Of a DNA stretch of 64,000 nt, positions 1-8,710 are shown one piece after another. The translations under genes and the position numbers were made by a program. The notes under the pieces are model-generated. The model was not told the origin of the DNA and did no database searches. It saw only the letters and a program-made list of their open reading frames with translations. Position 1 is the first letter of the stretch. Every line of letters begins with the position of its first letter. The stretch is from Planktosalinus sp963975935 (lineage in GTDB: Bacteria > Bacteroidota > Bacteroidia > Flavobacteriales > Flavobacteriaceae), in assembly GCA_963975935.1 (NCBI GenBank), contig CAXBIQ010000007.1, forward strand, positions 121,617 through 185,616. The letters run 5' to 3'.

Positions 1-1145
1 TTATAATCAAAAAAGGCTCCTGTTCCTGTCTGCGCTATAATGGATTCGATGTCACTTTCCTTTGGGCCAAGAGCTAAAATAGGTCTTCGTGCAGCCAGAT
101 ATTCAAAAATCTTTCCGGGAATAATCGCTCTGGTTTCAATACTATCTATTTCAAGAACCAAAAGTACTTGTGATTTTCTCTGAATATCAAGTGCTTGACT
201 ATGTGATATATATCCTATATTGATTAAATAGTCACTTAAGCCATAGCTGTTGATGCTTTTTACCACCTCGTCACTCACAACTCCTGCAAGTTGTAATCGA
301 AAGTCAGATGCAAAGTTTTGATTTTCCTTTATTAATTCAGAAAAGATTTTCCACAAAATTTCAGGGTTCCTTTCTGTAAGCAACGAACCAATATGAGAGA
401 CTGTAAATTTTGTATCCAACTTAACCTCCCCGGCTATTTCTGTATCATAACCGTTTGTAATCACGGTTATGGGTACATCTGTGATAACTTCAAATTGCTT
501 TTCAGTTGTTGGGCTTGTTACGATGATGTGGTCTGCTGTTTGTAGAACACGGGCTTCCAGTTTTTCATGCTTTCTTTGTGACTTTTTTGATAAATTGAGT
601 TTTTTGTGATACCCAATTGAAGTCCAGGGATCCCTGAAGTCAGCTACCCACGGTGTTTCTGTAATTTTCTTTAGCTCCATCCCTATCAAATGCAAGCTGT
701 GCGGCGGACCGGAAGTAATAATAGCATCTACAGGATTGTCAATGAGATATTTTTCCAAAAATTTAACTGAAGGCTTCACCCAACCCACACGCGCATCAGG
801 GATAAAATAATTACCGCGCACCCATAATAGAAATTTTTCCAGTACAGATTGCTTTTTGTCTGATATGATGCCACTGCTGATGGTTTGTGTTTTCTTTTTT
901 GAAAGAAGTTTAGCAAAACGGTAGGGTTCTTTTATGGGATGCTTTATCACTTCAATTCCCTTTGGAATTTCAGGTTCAAAAGAATGATCTATTAATGGAT
1001 AATGTGGGTTTTCAGGAGCAAAAACGACAGGTTCTACATCAAATTCACGTAAGTATTTTACAAACTTTAACCATCGCTGCACTCCCGGACCACCGGCAGG
1101 CGGCCAGTAATATGTGATAATCAATACCTTGAGTGGATTTTTCAC
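1..1145 (-). CDS. Glycosyltransferase family 4-like protein, 3' end cut by window
   Basis: Transfers a sugar from a nucleotide-sugar donor, probably for surface polysaccharide or glycolipid assembly at the cytoplasmic membrane face. The frame is open for 381 codons from a GTG at 1143-1145 and runs off the window start without a stop. The N-terminus KVLIITYYWPPAGGPGVQRW is the donor-independent N-lobe opening of GT4-like GT-B enzymes. Near the visible end is PGKIFEYLAARRPILALGP, the C-lobe nucleotide-sugar region. GTG is chosen because it lies 8 bp after the stop of the YfhO gene and no ATG is in frame near it. The tight spacing suggests cotranscription with YfhO. Substrate cannot be told from sequence. 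Confidence 0.85.
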   Translation of the reverse strand, partial: MKNPLKVLIITYYWPPAGGPGVQRWLKFVKYLREFDVEPVVFAPENPHYPLIDHSFEPEIPKGIEVIKHPIKEPYRFAKLLSKKKTQTISSGIISDKKQSVLEKFLLWVRGNYFIPDARVGWVKPSVKFLEKYLIDNPVDAIITSGPPHSLHLIGMELKKITETPWVADFRDPWTSIGYHKKLNLSKKSQRKHEKLEARVLQTADHIIVTSPTTEKQFEVITDVPITVITNGYDTEIAGEVKLDTKFTVSHIGSLLTERNPEILWKIFSELIKENQNFASDFRLQLAGVVSDEVVKSINSYGLSDYLINIGYISHSQALDIQRKSQVLLVLEIDSIETRAIIPGKIFEYLAARRPILALGPKESDIESIIAQTGTGAFFDY

Positions 1146-1153
1146 AGAGTCCC

Positions 1154-3580
1154 TTATTTTTTCTTTCGAAACGAAACAAAAACAGCTCCTATTAATAAAA
1201 TCAAGAATAATATGCTACTTCCAAGGCTAATTTTGCTTCCGGTTTCCACGACTTCAGGCTCAAACTTAAATTCAATTTTGTTGTAGCCCGCCGGAATCAG
1301 CATGGCCCTCAATGCATAGTTTGCCCTAAAATGCTCTTGTGGTTTTCCATTAACATAGGCATTCCACCCATAGGGGTAATACACTTCAGAAAAGACGGCT
1401 ATGCCCTGTTGGGGGTTTTCAGTTTCGTAATAGATATAATCAGGTCTGACTTCTATTAGGTCAATAGATGCTACAGAGTCAACCTGAACATTGTTTACCG
1501 GCAATAAATCTGAAAATTCTTTGTGAACAATAGCTTTCTTCTTGGTATTGGTTTCAGCAATAGATAGAATCTCTTCGTCTGCATTGTCAACCAAAACAAT
1601 ACTCTCTACAAACCAAGCATTACCATTGGCCTCATAATTTTCAGAAAACAACACCCTACCCTCTTCATCACGTTCAAGTAAATATTTTACATTGAACATA
1701 TTGAACACTTCCAGGCTGCCCTGTTGCAGATAAAAATCATACAAGTCCTGAATGCGTCCGGGTTTAGCAGCGTGGTAGCCTCCCAGGGCATTGTGGAAAT
1801 AACTTGCCCTTCCACTTCCAAAGGGATTTGTACTAAGGTCGTATACCCTGAAATGTGTTTCGTCTTTTGATATTTCAGTATCGGCTTGTGTTTCCTGAAA
1901 AGGAGTGTTCATTTGACGGGCACTCACAAAATTATCATTGTTTACATAGCGCTTGTCAACACTCACGAGGTCAAAAAGGATTAAAACCCCCAATATAAAC
2001 ACCAGGGCATTTCGTTTCAACTTATTTGTCAAAAACAAATAAAGAGTCACGGTTGCTACTATTACAAGCCCCAGGCTTCGCAGGGTATCTTCAACAAAAA
2101 TAGCTTTACGGTCTTCTTTTATGGCATCCATAAACTCTTGCCCATAGGCTTGAATATAATAGCCATCACTCGCGCCTGAAAAATTAAACAAACTATTTTT
2201 TAACAATAAAAACAACAGGCAAATCGCTCCTAAAATCCCACCGCTGTATTTTAATGCTTTGAGTTTTTCCTCGTGCTCAATATTTGATGTTAGTAATTTC
2301 TGGAGCCCTAAAACAGCCAGTATAGGCATACAAAGCTCAATGATTACCTGTATGGAAGAGACCGCCCTGAATTTATTATACAACGGAAGATAATCTATAA
2401 AAAGATTCGTAAGGAAATCTAGATTATGTCCCCAGGAAAGCAATAATGCCATAACAGACCCGGCAATCAACCAGCGTTTGTGTTTGCCTTTGATAAGAAA
2501 AATCGCTAACAAAGCTAAAAACAAAATCACTGCTCCAATATATGCCGGAGCGGCAACAATGGGCTGTTGCCCCCAATAAGTGGGCACAGCTGTTACAAAA
2601 TCATTGGCTTGAGCAGGAGAAAGTCCGCGTTTCATTAAATAATCATAGGTAGCAGAATCCGTGCCTACATCTTCAACATTTCCACCACCCATAAATCGAG
2701 GGATGAATAAATTAAAGGTTTCCAGAATGCCATAGGAGTATTCTGTTATGTATTCTTTGGAGAGGCCTTGTGTGTTATCTTTTGGTGCTCCTTCAGGTGT
2801 AATGGTCAGTTCACTTGTCCCTCGTGTGGATTCTTTCGCATATTCCTGTGTTGCCAATATATTGGTGGCATTCAATCCTACCGCTATGATAACCCCGGCT
2901 GCCATTAAACCAACCGCTTTAAAAAAATGCGGAAGCTCTTTCGTTTTATATGCATCAACCAAATAGACAATACCTATTACCAACACCAATAACAACAAAT
3001 AGTAAGTCATTTGAAAGTGGTTGGCACTTATCTCAAGCGCCATGGCAAGTGTAAAGAGTATAAAACCCCAGAGGTATTTTTTTCGGAAAGCCAGGAAGAT
3101 GCCCGCAAGTACTAAAGGCATATAAGCTATGGCATGAGCTTTGGCATTATGGCCCACGCCCAATATAATTATCAAATAAGTAGAAAAACCAAAACCCAGA
3201 GCGCCCAAAGCCGCCAGTTTATAATCCACTTTTAAAACCAGTAAAAGAATGTAAAACCCTATAAAATATAGAAATAAGTAATCTGCCGGTCGGGGTAAAA
3301 ACCGAAGCGTTCTGTCTATATCTTTAATATAATTGTGTGGGTATTGTGCCCCGAGTTGGTAAGTGGGCATCCCGCCAAATGCTGAATTTGTCCAATAAGA
3401 TTCCTCCCCGGTTTCTGCACGGTAATCATTGTGCTGCTTTGCCATTCCGGTATATTGAACAATATCGCTTTGCAGGATTTGTTTCCCTTGCAAAACCGGA
3501 CTGAAATAAAACAATGAAACTATTATAAAAAGAGCAAGAACAATGAGGTGAGGGAGATACTTTGTGGTAAAATCTTTCAT
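1154..3580 (-). CDS. YfhO family multi-spanning membrane protein
   Basis: An 808-residue polytopic protein of the YfhO family, GT-C-like membrane proteins thought to take part in glycosylation of envelope polymers. One membrane segment lies near residues 12-30, followed by an extracytoplasmic loop with the family-type SDIVQYTGM motif, then clusters of hydrophobic helices from about 98-245 and 330-550. A soluble C-terminal domain of some 220 residues ends in a last helix at about 783-803 and a KKK tail. The partial glycosyltransferase follows 8 bp downstream, so a shared role in sugar transfer is inferred. Function in Bacteroidetes is not established. Confidence 0.85.
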   Translation of the reverse strand: MKDFTTKYLPHLIVLALFIIVSLFYFSPVLQGKQILQSDIVQYTGMAKQHNDYRAETGEESYWTNSAFGGMPTYQLGAQYPHNYIKDIDRTLRFLPRPADYLFLYFIGFYILLLVLKVDYKLAALGALGFGFSTYLIIILGVGHNAKAHAIAYMPLVLAGIFLAFRKKYLWGFILFTLAMALEISANHFQMTYYLLLLVLVIGIVYLVDAYKTKELPHFFKAVGLMAAGVIIAVGLNATNILATQEYAKESTRGTSELTITPEGAPKDNTQGLSKEYITEYSYGILETFNLFIPRFMGGGNVEDVGTDSATYDYLMKRGLSPAQANDFVTAVPTYWGQQPIVAAPAYIGAVILFLALLAIFLIKGKHKRWLIAGSVMALLLSWGHNLDFLTNLFIDYLPLYNKFRAVSSIQVIIELCMPILAVLGLQKLLTSNIEHEEKLKALKYSGGILGAICLLFLLLKNSLFNFSGASDGYYIQAYGQEFMDAIKEDRKAIFVEDTLRSLGLVIVATVTLYLFLTNKLKRNALVFILGVLILFDLVSVDKRYVNNDNFVSARQMNTPFQETQADTEISKDETHFRVYDLSTNPFGSGRASYFHNALGGYHAAKPGRIQDLYDFYLQQGSLEVFNMFNVKYLLERDEEGRVLFSENYEANGNAWFVESIVLVDNADEEILSIAETNTKKKAIVHKEFSDLLPVNNVQVDSVASIDLIEVRPDYIYYETENPQQGIAVFSEVYYPYGWNAYVNGKPQEHFRANYALRAMLIPAGYNKIEFKFEPEVVETGSKISLGSSILFLILLIGAVFVSFRKKK

Positions 3581-3604
3581 TGGATTGGTTTAGAAAAGCG
3601 AAAA

Positions 3605-3871
3605 TTAATCAATTTCTTCGTAATCTACATACTCACCCACAGGTTTCTTGGAACGTGATTTCTTTTGTTGTTTATTATCAATAATCGTTTCTCCTTCATT
3701 TTCATCCCGTGTTTGGTCAAAACCATATTGGCTTTTAAACGCCTGCTCCATTTTTTGGCCGGCTTTTTTGGCTATATATCTCATAATATATGGCGTTGCC
3801 AGACGAAATAAAATCTTTAAGCCAAAATAAACCAAAAGAAGTATTAAAATCGTTTTTATAAACGTTGTCAT
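3605..3871 (-). CDS. DUF4834 family small membrane protein
   Basis: An 88-residue protein with one hydrophobic helix at about residues 5-25, then a basic, glutamine-rich stretch and an acidic end (EYVDYEEID). This matches the DUF4834 family of small flavobacterial proteins, whose role is unknown. It sits 24 bp upstream of the YfhO gene on the same strand, so cotranscription with YfhO and the glycosyltransferase is likely. It is divergent from the outer-membrane protein gene starting at 3990. Confidence 0.75.
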   Translation of the reverse strand: MTTFIKTILILLLVYFGLKILFRLATPYIMRYIAKKAGQKMEQAFKSQYGFDQTRDENEGETIIDNKQQKKSRSKKPVGEYVDYEEID

Positions 3872-3962
3872 ATAAAGTATTCCTGTTTAAAACTAATTTT
3901 CAAAAATAATCATACTAATATAGAAAACGGAATTTCTAGTATTAAAAAATTAATAAAACTGC

Positions 3963-3970
3963 TATATTTA
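3963..3970 (+). promoter_or_regulatory. Candidate -7 box for the 3990 gene
   Basis: TATATTTA fits the Bacteroidetes -7 element TAnnTTTG except for the last base and lies 20 bp before the ATG at 3990. No convincing -33 TTTG was seen. Confidence 0.35.
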
Positions 3971-3989
3971 CACCAAACACCCAAAAGGC

Positions 3990-4955
3990 ATGAAGAATAA
4001 AACCCATCTCATTTGCAGCTTTCTGATTTGTAGCTTCATAAGTACAAATGCACAATATACAGAGCTTATCAACTCAAACAGACCCGGAACCTCTCAAGGA
4101 GCTTTTGCCGTGGGAAACCAGGTTTTACAACTTGAAACCGGTGCCTCCATGGGTTGGGAAGAACACAATCTACTGCAAACTGAAACCGATGCCTTCACGA
4201 TTGATTATTCCATCAGGTATGGTTTGTTATGGGAACAATTGGAAATAAGCTTTATGGGAAGCTATCTTTCTCAAAACGTGACCGATTTTAGAAATCCAAA
4301 CAATATTCAAGAGTATAAAATCAGTAATTTCAGTTCCAATACACTGGGTGCAAAATATTTGGTTTATGACCCATATAAAAAAAGAAGCATTGAAAAACCT
4401 AACCTCTATAGCTGGGACGCAAACAATAAGTTCAGGTGGCGTGAACTCATACCTGCCGTGGCTGTCTATGCAGGTGTGAATATTGACACAAAAGACAATC
4501 CTTTTTTACCCATAAACGAACCCCAAGTCAGTCCTAAATTTTTACTATCTACCCAAAACAATTTTCAGGGAGGCTGGGTTTTTGTGACCAATATAATTGT
4601 TGATAGAATCACTTCAGACTTCCCCACGTATTCTTATATCATTACCCTGACTCACGCATTCAATCAAAATTTCTCTGCTTTTGTAGAAAATCAGGGAATC
4701 AAAAGCGATTTTTATGCAGACCAGTTAGTCCGTTTTGGTGGAGCCTATTTATTTGGAAGGGATTTACAAGTAGATGCCCTGGCCACTATCAATTTCAAGG
4801 ACACCCCTTCACGTTTTTTTGTAGGTGCCGGGGTCTCTTATCGCTTTGACATGCATTCAAAAGATGAGTTTATTGAAGACGAATCTGATGGCAAAAGAGA
4901 TGATGATGAAGGAAAAGAAAAAAGAAAAGATGATTTTATCGATGACGGAAAATAA
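3990..4955 (+). CDS. Outer-membrane beta-barrel transporter-like protein
   Basis: A 321-residue protein with a signal peptide (about residues 1-21, ending ..STNAQ) and alternating aromatic beta strands ending in FFVGAGVSYRF, a barrel-type strand. The opening after cleavage (ELINSNRPGTSQGAF) and the whole layout resemble the MetA-pathway phenol degradation/transporter family of small outer-membrane barrels. The last 35 residues after the barrel are a low-complexity D/E/K tail (for example DDDEGKEKRKDDFIDDGK), which probably faces the periplasm. It is followed after 17 bp by the GNAT-like gene. Substrate unknown. Confidence 0.65.
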   Translation: MKNKTHLICSFLICSFISTNAQYTELINSNRPGTSQGAFAVGNQVLQLETGASMGWEEHNLLQTETDAFTIDYSIRYGLLWEQLEISFMGSYLSQNVTDFRNPNNIQEYKISNFSSNTLGAKYLVYDPYKKRSIEKPNLYSWDANNKFRWRELIPAVAVYAGVNIDTKDNPFLPINEPQVSPKFLLSTQNNFQGGWVFVTNIIVDRITSDFPTYSYIITLTHAFNQNFSAFVENQGIKSDFYADQLVRFGGAYLFGRDLQVDALATINFKDTPSRFFVGAGVSYRFDMHSKDEFIEDESDGKRDDDEGKEKRKDDFIDDGK

Positions 4956-4972
4956 AAGTTGCTGAAAAATTT

Positions 4973-6094
4973 ATGATAGATGTAAAAGAAATTTCCTCAA
5001 AAAAGGAATTAAAAAAGTTTGTCCAATTTCCATTTTCACTTTATAAAGATTCAAAATACTGGGTACCACCTGTAATTAGTGACGAACTGAATAGTTTTGA
5101 CAAAACTATAAATCCAGCTTTTGAAAATGCCGAAGTGTGGTTTTATTTGGCTTATAAAGGCAATGAGATAGCAGGACGCATTGCTGTAATTATCAACTGG
5201 CATGAAATAAAAGAACTCAATATTGAAAAAATAAGATATGGTTGGTTTGATTTCATCGATGACCTTGAGGTTAGTAAAGCTTTACTAGAAAAGGTATTTG
5301 AAAAGGGAAAAGAAAAGAATCTGGACTTTGCTGAAGGTCCTATGGGATTTTCAAACATGGATAAAGTTGGAGTATTGGTTGAAGGTTTTGACCACATAAG
5401 CAGTATGATTACCTGGTATAATCACCCATATTATAAAGATCATCTTGAAAAGCTTGGTTTTAGTGTTGAAAAGGAATTTATAGAAAGTGAATTCTCATTT
5501 GACAATGTTCAAAACAAGGATGTTTTTTATAAGGCTGACAAATTAATCAGAGAACGATATAATTTAAAGCCCCTAAATTTTAAAACAACTGCCGAAGTAT
5601 TGCCTTACATCAACAAAATGTTTGATTTATTTAATAAATCATACGCTTCGCTATCATCTTTTGTTCCTGTTACCGAAAGGCAAAAAGAATATTTCAAAAA
5701 GAAATATGTTGGAATGGTAAACCCGGAATACATAAAATATGTGGTTGATAAAAATGATGAGTTGGTGGCTTTCAGTATCGTCATGCCCTCCTTTTCACTG
5801 GCAAGCCAAAAAGCTAAAGGAAAGCTTTTCCCGTTTGGTTTTTTACATTTTTTAAAAGCCAAAAAAAATGCAGACACGGTCTTGTTTTACCTTATCGGAA
5901 TTGATCCCGAATATCAAAACAAAGGTGTGACAGCTATTATTTTTAAAGAATATTACGAGACGTTCAAGAAATTTGGTGTGAAACACTGTATTCAAACACC
6001 TGAACTTGTCGACAACAAAGCCATTCAAAACCTTTGGAAAAACTTTGACCCGGTAATTTACGCCCGAAGAAGGACTTACAGGAAAGACTTATAG
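4973..6094 (+). CDS. GNAT-like acetyltransferase-fold protein (YghO-like)
   Basis: A 373-residue cytosolic protein. The N-terminal part (FPFSLYKDSKYWVPP) and the C-terminal part (FYLIGIDPEYQNKGVTAIIF) look like a GNAT fold: the QNKG stretch resembles the acetyl-CoA loop Q/R-x-x-G-x-G/A, with a Val where a second Gly is expected. The architecture resembles the YghO/GTP-cyclohydrolase-annotated proteins of Bacteroidetes, whose substrate is unknown. It follows the barrel gene by 17 bp and ends before a strong bidirectional terminator. I assign fold only, not substrate. Confidence 0.55.
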   Translation: MIDVKEISSKKELKKFVQFPFSLYKDSKYWVPPVISDELNSFDKTINPAFENAEVWFYLAYKGNEIAGRIAVIINWHEIKELNIEKIRYGWFDFIDDLEVSKALLEKVFEKGKEKNLDFAEGPMGFSNMDKVGVLVEGFDHISSMITWYNHPYYKDHLEKLGFSVEKEFIESEFSFDNVQNKDVFYKADKLIRERYNLKPLNFKTTAEVLPYINKMFDLFNKSYASLSSFVPVTERQKEYFKKKYVGMVNPEYIKYVVDKNDELVAFSIVMPSFSLASQKAKGKLFPFGFLHFLKAKKNADTVLFYLIGIDPEYQNKGVTAIIFKEYYETFKKFGVKHCIQTPELVDNKAIQNLWKNFDPVIYARRRTYRKDL

Positions 6095-6116
6095 ACAATA
6101 CCAAAAAACAATCTAT

Positions 6117-6156
6117 AACAAAAAAGTTCAGAAATTACTTTCCGAACTTTTTTGTT
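6117..6156. terminator. Bidirectional rho-independent terminator
   Basis: AACAAAAAAGTTC at 6117-6129 pairs perfectly with GAACTTTTTTGTT at 6144-6156, and the inner GAAA/TTTC can extend the stem. The arms give a T run in both directions. It separates the convergent genes ending at 6094 and 6178. Confidence 0.85.
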
Positions 6157-6177
6157 ACTTTATTTAATTAAAAAACC

Positions 6178-7437
6178 TTATTCACCCATAGCCGCAGAAA
6201 CAGCTGCTGAAAGGCGTTTGTAAGTTCCGTTTTGAAGACGTTCCCTGATTACAGAAAAAGCTTCCAGTGTTTCTTGTATGTCTTCCATGGTATGTGTTGC
6301 TGTGGGGATCATTCTTAAAAGAATCAAGCCTTTTGGAATTACGGGATAAACTACAATAGAACAGAAAATTCTGAAATTCTCTCGTAAGTCTTTTACCAAA
6401 GCCATAGCCTCAGGGATACTTCCTTGTAAATATACAGGTGTCACACAACTTTGTGTGGTCCCAATGTCAAACCCGCGTTTTTTAAGACCGCCTTGCAAAG
6501 CATTTACATTTTCCCAAAGCTTGTTTTTAAGCTCCGGCATTGTGCGCAACATATCAAGACGCTTTAATGCCCCTTCTACCAGAACCATTTGCAATGATTT
6601 TGCAAACATCTGTGAGCGTAAATTGTATTTTAAGTAATTGATGATTTCTGCATCTGCAGCGATAAAGGCTCCGGTACTTGCCATTGATTTTGCAAAAGTG
6701 GCAAAATAAACGTCAATACCATCCTGAACGCCCTGCTCCTCACCTGCTCCGGCACCTGTTTTACCTAAGGTTCCAAAACCGTGTGCATCATCAACAAAAA
6801 ACCTGAAATTGTATTTTTTCTTTAGTTCAATGATTTCTTTCAATTTTCCTTGTTCTCCCCGCATTCCAAAAACGCCTTCAGAAATCAGGAGAATCCCTCC
6901 ACCTGTTTTTTCAGCAACTTTGGTGGCACGGTCAAGGTTTTTCTCGATACTTTCCATATCGTTATGCTTGTAGGTAAAACGCTGGCCCAAATGCAAGCGA
7001 ACCCCGTCTATTATACAAGCGTGCGCATCAACGTCATATACAATAACGTCATCTTTAGATACCAGTGCATCAATGGTTGACACCATTCCCTGATACCCAA
7101 AATTTAATAAGTAAGCTGCTTCTTTTTCAACAAAAGCTGCCAGTTCATTTTGAAGTTTTTCATGCAAATCTGTATGACCGCTCATCATTCTCGCTCCCAT
7201 AGGGTATGCAGAGCCATATTTAGCAGCCGCTTCAGCATCTACTTTTCTTACTTCGGGGTGATTTGCGAGGCCAAGATAATCGTTAATACTCCAGGTAATA
7301 ACCTCTTGTCCTTGAAATTTCATTCTGTTTGAGATTGGTCCTTCGAGCTTTGGAAATACAAAATAACCTTCTGCCTGTTCTGCCCATTTTCCAAGGGGAC
7401 CTTTGTCTTTGTAGATTTTATCAAATAAATCTCTCAT
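6178..7437 (-). CDS. Alpha-oxoamine synthase: cysteate acyltransferase (CapB-like) or serine palmitoyltransferase
   Basis: A PLP enzyme of the alpha-oxoamine synthase family that condenses an amino acid with an acyl-CoA or acyl-ACP and releases CO2. Visible in 419 residues: GARMMSGHT at 81-89, the ring-stacking His in DAHACIIDG at 139, the DDAHG PLP-binding motif at 216-220, and the Schiff-base Lys in FAKSMASTG at 250. In Bacteroidetes this family includes serine palmitoyltransferase for sphingolipids and cysteate acyltransferase for the sulfonolipid capnine. The adjacent gene at 7572 is a cysteine-synthase-like enzyme suited to make cysteate, so CapB is the favoured reading. It has its own promoter box after a terminator. 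Confidence 0.7.
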   Translation of the reverse strand: MRDLFDKIYKDKGPLGKWAEQAEGYFVFPKLEGPISNRMKFQGQEVITWSINDYLGLANHPEVRKVDAEAAAKYGSAYPMGARMMSGHTDLHEKLQNELAAFVEKEAAYLLNFGYQGMVSTIDALVSKDDVIVYDVDAHACIIDGVRLHLGQRFTYKHNDMESIEKNLDRATKVAEKTGGGILLISEGVFGMRGEQGKLKEIIELKKKYNFRFFVDDAHGFGTLGKTGAGAGEEQGVQDGIDVYFATFAKSMASTGAFIAADAEIINYLKYNLRSQMFAKSLQMVLVEGALKRLDMLRTMPELKNKLWENVNALQGGLKKRGFDIGTTQSCVTPVYLQGSIPEAMALVKDLRENFRIFCSIVVYPVIPKGLILLRMIPTATHTMEDIQETLEAFSVIRERLQNGTYKRLSAAVSAAMGE

Positions 7438-7460
7438 ATGTAGTTAGTGATTTTACCCGG

Positions 7461-7468
7461 CAAAATTA
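7461..7468 (-). promoter_or_regulatory. Candidate -7 box for the alpha-oxoamine synthase
   Basis: Read on the minus strand this is TAATTTTG, an exact TAnnTTTG match, 23 bp before the ATG at 7437. It lies downstream of the terminator at 7524-7550, so the synthase may be transcribed separately from the upstream gene. Confidence 0.5.
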
Positions 7469-7523
7469 ATTAAATTAATTTGCATAACATAATCATTTTT
7501 CAGAAGTAAGCAATATATAAATA

Positions 7524-7550
7524 AAAACATCCGCTGTCAACGGATGTTTT
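7524..7550 (-). terminator. Intrinsic terminator between the two PLP-enzyme genes
   Basis: AAAACATCCG (7524-7533) and CGGATGTTTT (7541-7550) form a perfect 10-bp stem with a 7-base loop. On the minus strand it is followed by a T-rich stretch. It would stop or attenuate transcripts from the gene at 7572-8612. Confidence 0.75.
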
Positions 7551-7571
7551 CATATTATTATGTATGCATTT

Positions 7572-8612
7572 TTACTTAATGTATTCTATTGTTTCTTTTG
7601 CTTCTAGATTCTTGCTGTCAAAGAACCCTTGATCGTTCATCCAGTCATCGCTAAAGACTTTACTCATATAACGGGAACCGTGATCGGGAAAGATAATCAC
7701 AACTTTACTTTTTTTGTTGAATTCTCCTTCTTCAGCAAGTTGCTTAATTCCTTGCATGGCTGCCCCACTGGTATAACCCACAAAAAGGCCTTCAGTTTTT
7801 GCAAGTTCTCTCGCAGTATGAGCACTTGACTCATCTGTTACTTTTACAAATTTATCAATGATATCAAAATCTGTAGCAGTGGGTATCAGGTTTTTACCTA
7901 AGCCTTCAATGCGGTATGGATATATTTCTTCTGCATCAAATTCACGGGTTTCGTGATATTTTTGTAAAACCGATCCGTAAGCATCGATACCGATAATCCT
8001 AATATTTGGATTTTTCTCTTTTAAAAATCTGGCTGCACCTGAAATAGTACCTCCGGTACCACTGCAGGCCACCAAATGTGTGATTTGACCATTGGTTTGT
8101 TCCCAGATTTCAGGACCTGTGGTATTGTAATGGGCGTCAATATTCAACTCATTAAAATATTGGTTGATATATACCGATCCTTTAATTTCTTCATGCAACC
8201 TTTTAGCCACCTGATAATAAGAACGAGGGTCATCTGCACTTACATTTGCAGGGCAAACATAAACCTTAGCACCCATTGTCTTAAGCATGTCAATTTTGTC
8301 TTTTGAAGACTTTGAGCTTACAGCAAGAATACACTCATAACCCTTGATAACACTCACCATTGCTATGCTAAATCCTGTGTTTCCACTAGTGGTTTCGATA
8401 ATGGTGTCACCGGGCTTCAGGATGCCTTTCCGCTCTGCTTCTTCAATGATATATAGTGCTATTCGGTCTTTCGTAGAGTGTCCGGGGTTAAAGGCTTCAA
8501 CTTTTGCAAGAAACTCACCTTTTAGGGGTTTTGTAATGTTATTGAGTCTTATGAGAGGTGTATTGCCTATTAGCTCAAGAACATTATCATATGCTTTTAT
8601 TTCTTGTTTCAT
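7572..8612 (-). CDS. Cysteine-synthase-like PLP enzyme, candidate cysteate synthase (CapA-like)
   Basis: A 346-residue fold-type II PLP enzyme of the cysteine synthase/cystathionine beta-synthase group, which does beta-replacement on serine derivatives. Visible: PLP Lys48 in NPGHSTKDR, the TSGNTG substrate loop at 75-80, the phosphate-binding GTGGT at 185-189. It lacks CBS domains. The sequence before the lysine (GHST where CysK has GSSV or GGSV) differs from ordinary CysK. In capnine producers a PLP cysteate synthase makes cysteate from O-phosphoserine and sulfite, and the next gene here is an acyl-condensing PLP enzyme. Cysteate synthase is therefore inferred; cysteine synthase remains possible. 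Confidence 0.65.
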   Translation of the reverse strand: MKQEIKAYDNVLELIGNTPLIRLNNITKPLKGEFLAKVEAFNPGHSTKDRIALYIIEEAERKGILKPGDTIIETTSGNTGFSIAMVSVIKGYECILAVSSKSSKDKIDMLKTMGAKVYVCPANVSADDPRSYYQVAKRLHEEIKGSVYINQYFNELNIDAHYNTTGPEIWEQTNGQITHLVACSGTGGTISGAARFLKEKNPNIRIIGIDAYGSVLQKYHETREFDAEEIYPYRIEGLGKNLIPTATDFDIIDKFVKVTDESSAHTARELAKTEGLFVGYTSGAAMQGIKQLAEEGEFNKKSKVVIIFPDHGSRYMSKVFSDDWMNDQGFFDSKNLEAKETIEYIK

Positions 8613-8710
8613 AAAGAGAGAAATATTTTTAAAAACTAATGAAGTTGTAAATTAAAATGGAAACTTCATTTACTTTGTAAAACCTTGCAAATTTAGGTTA
8701 AATTTTTTAA

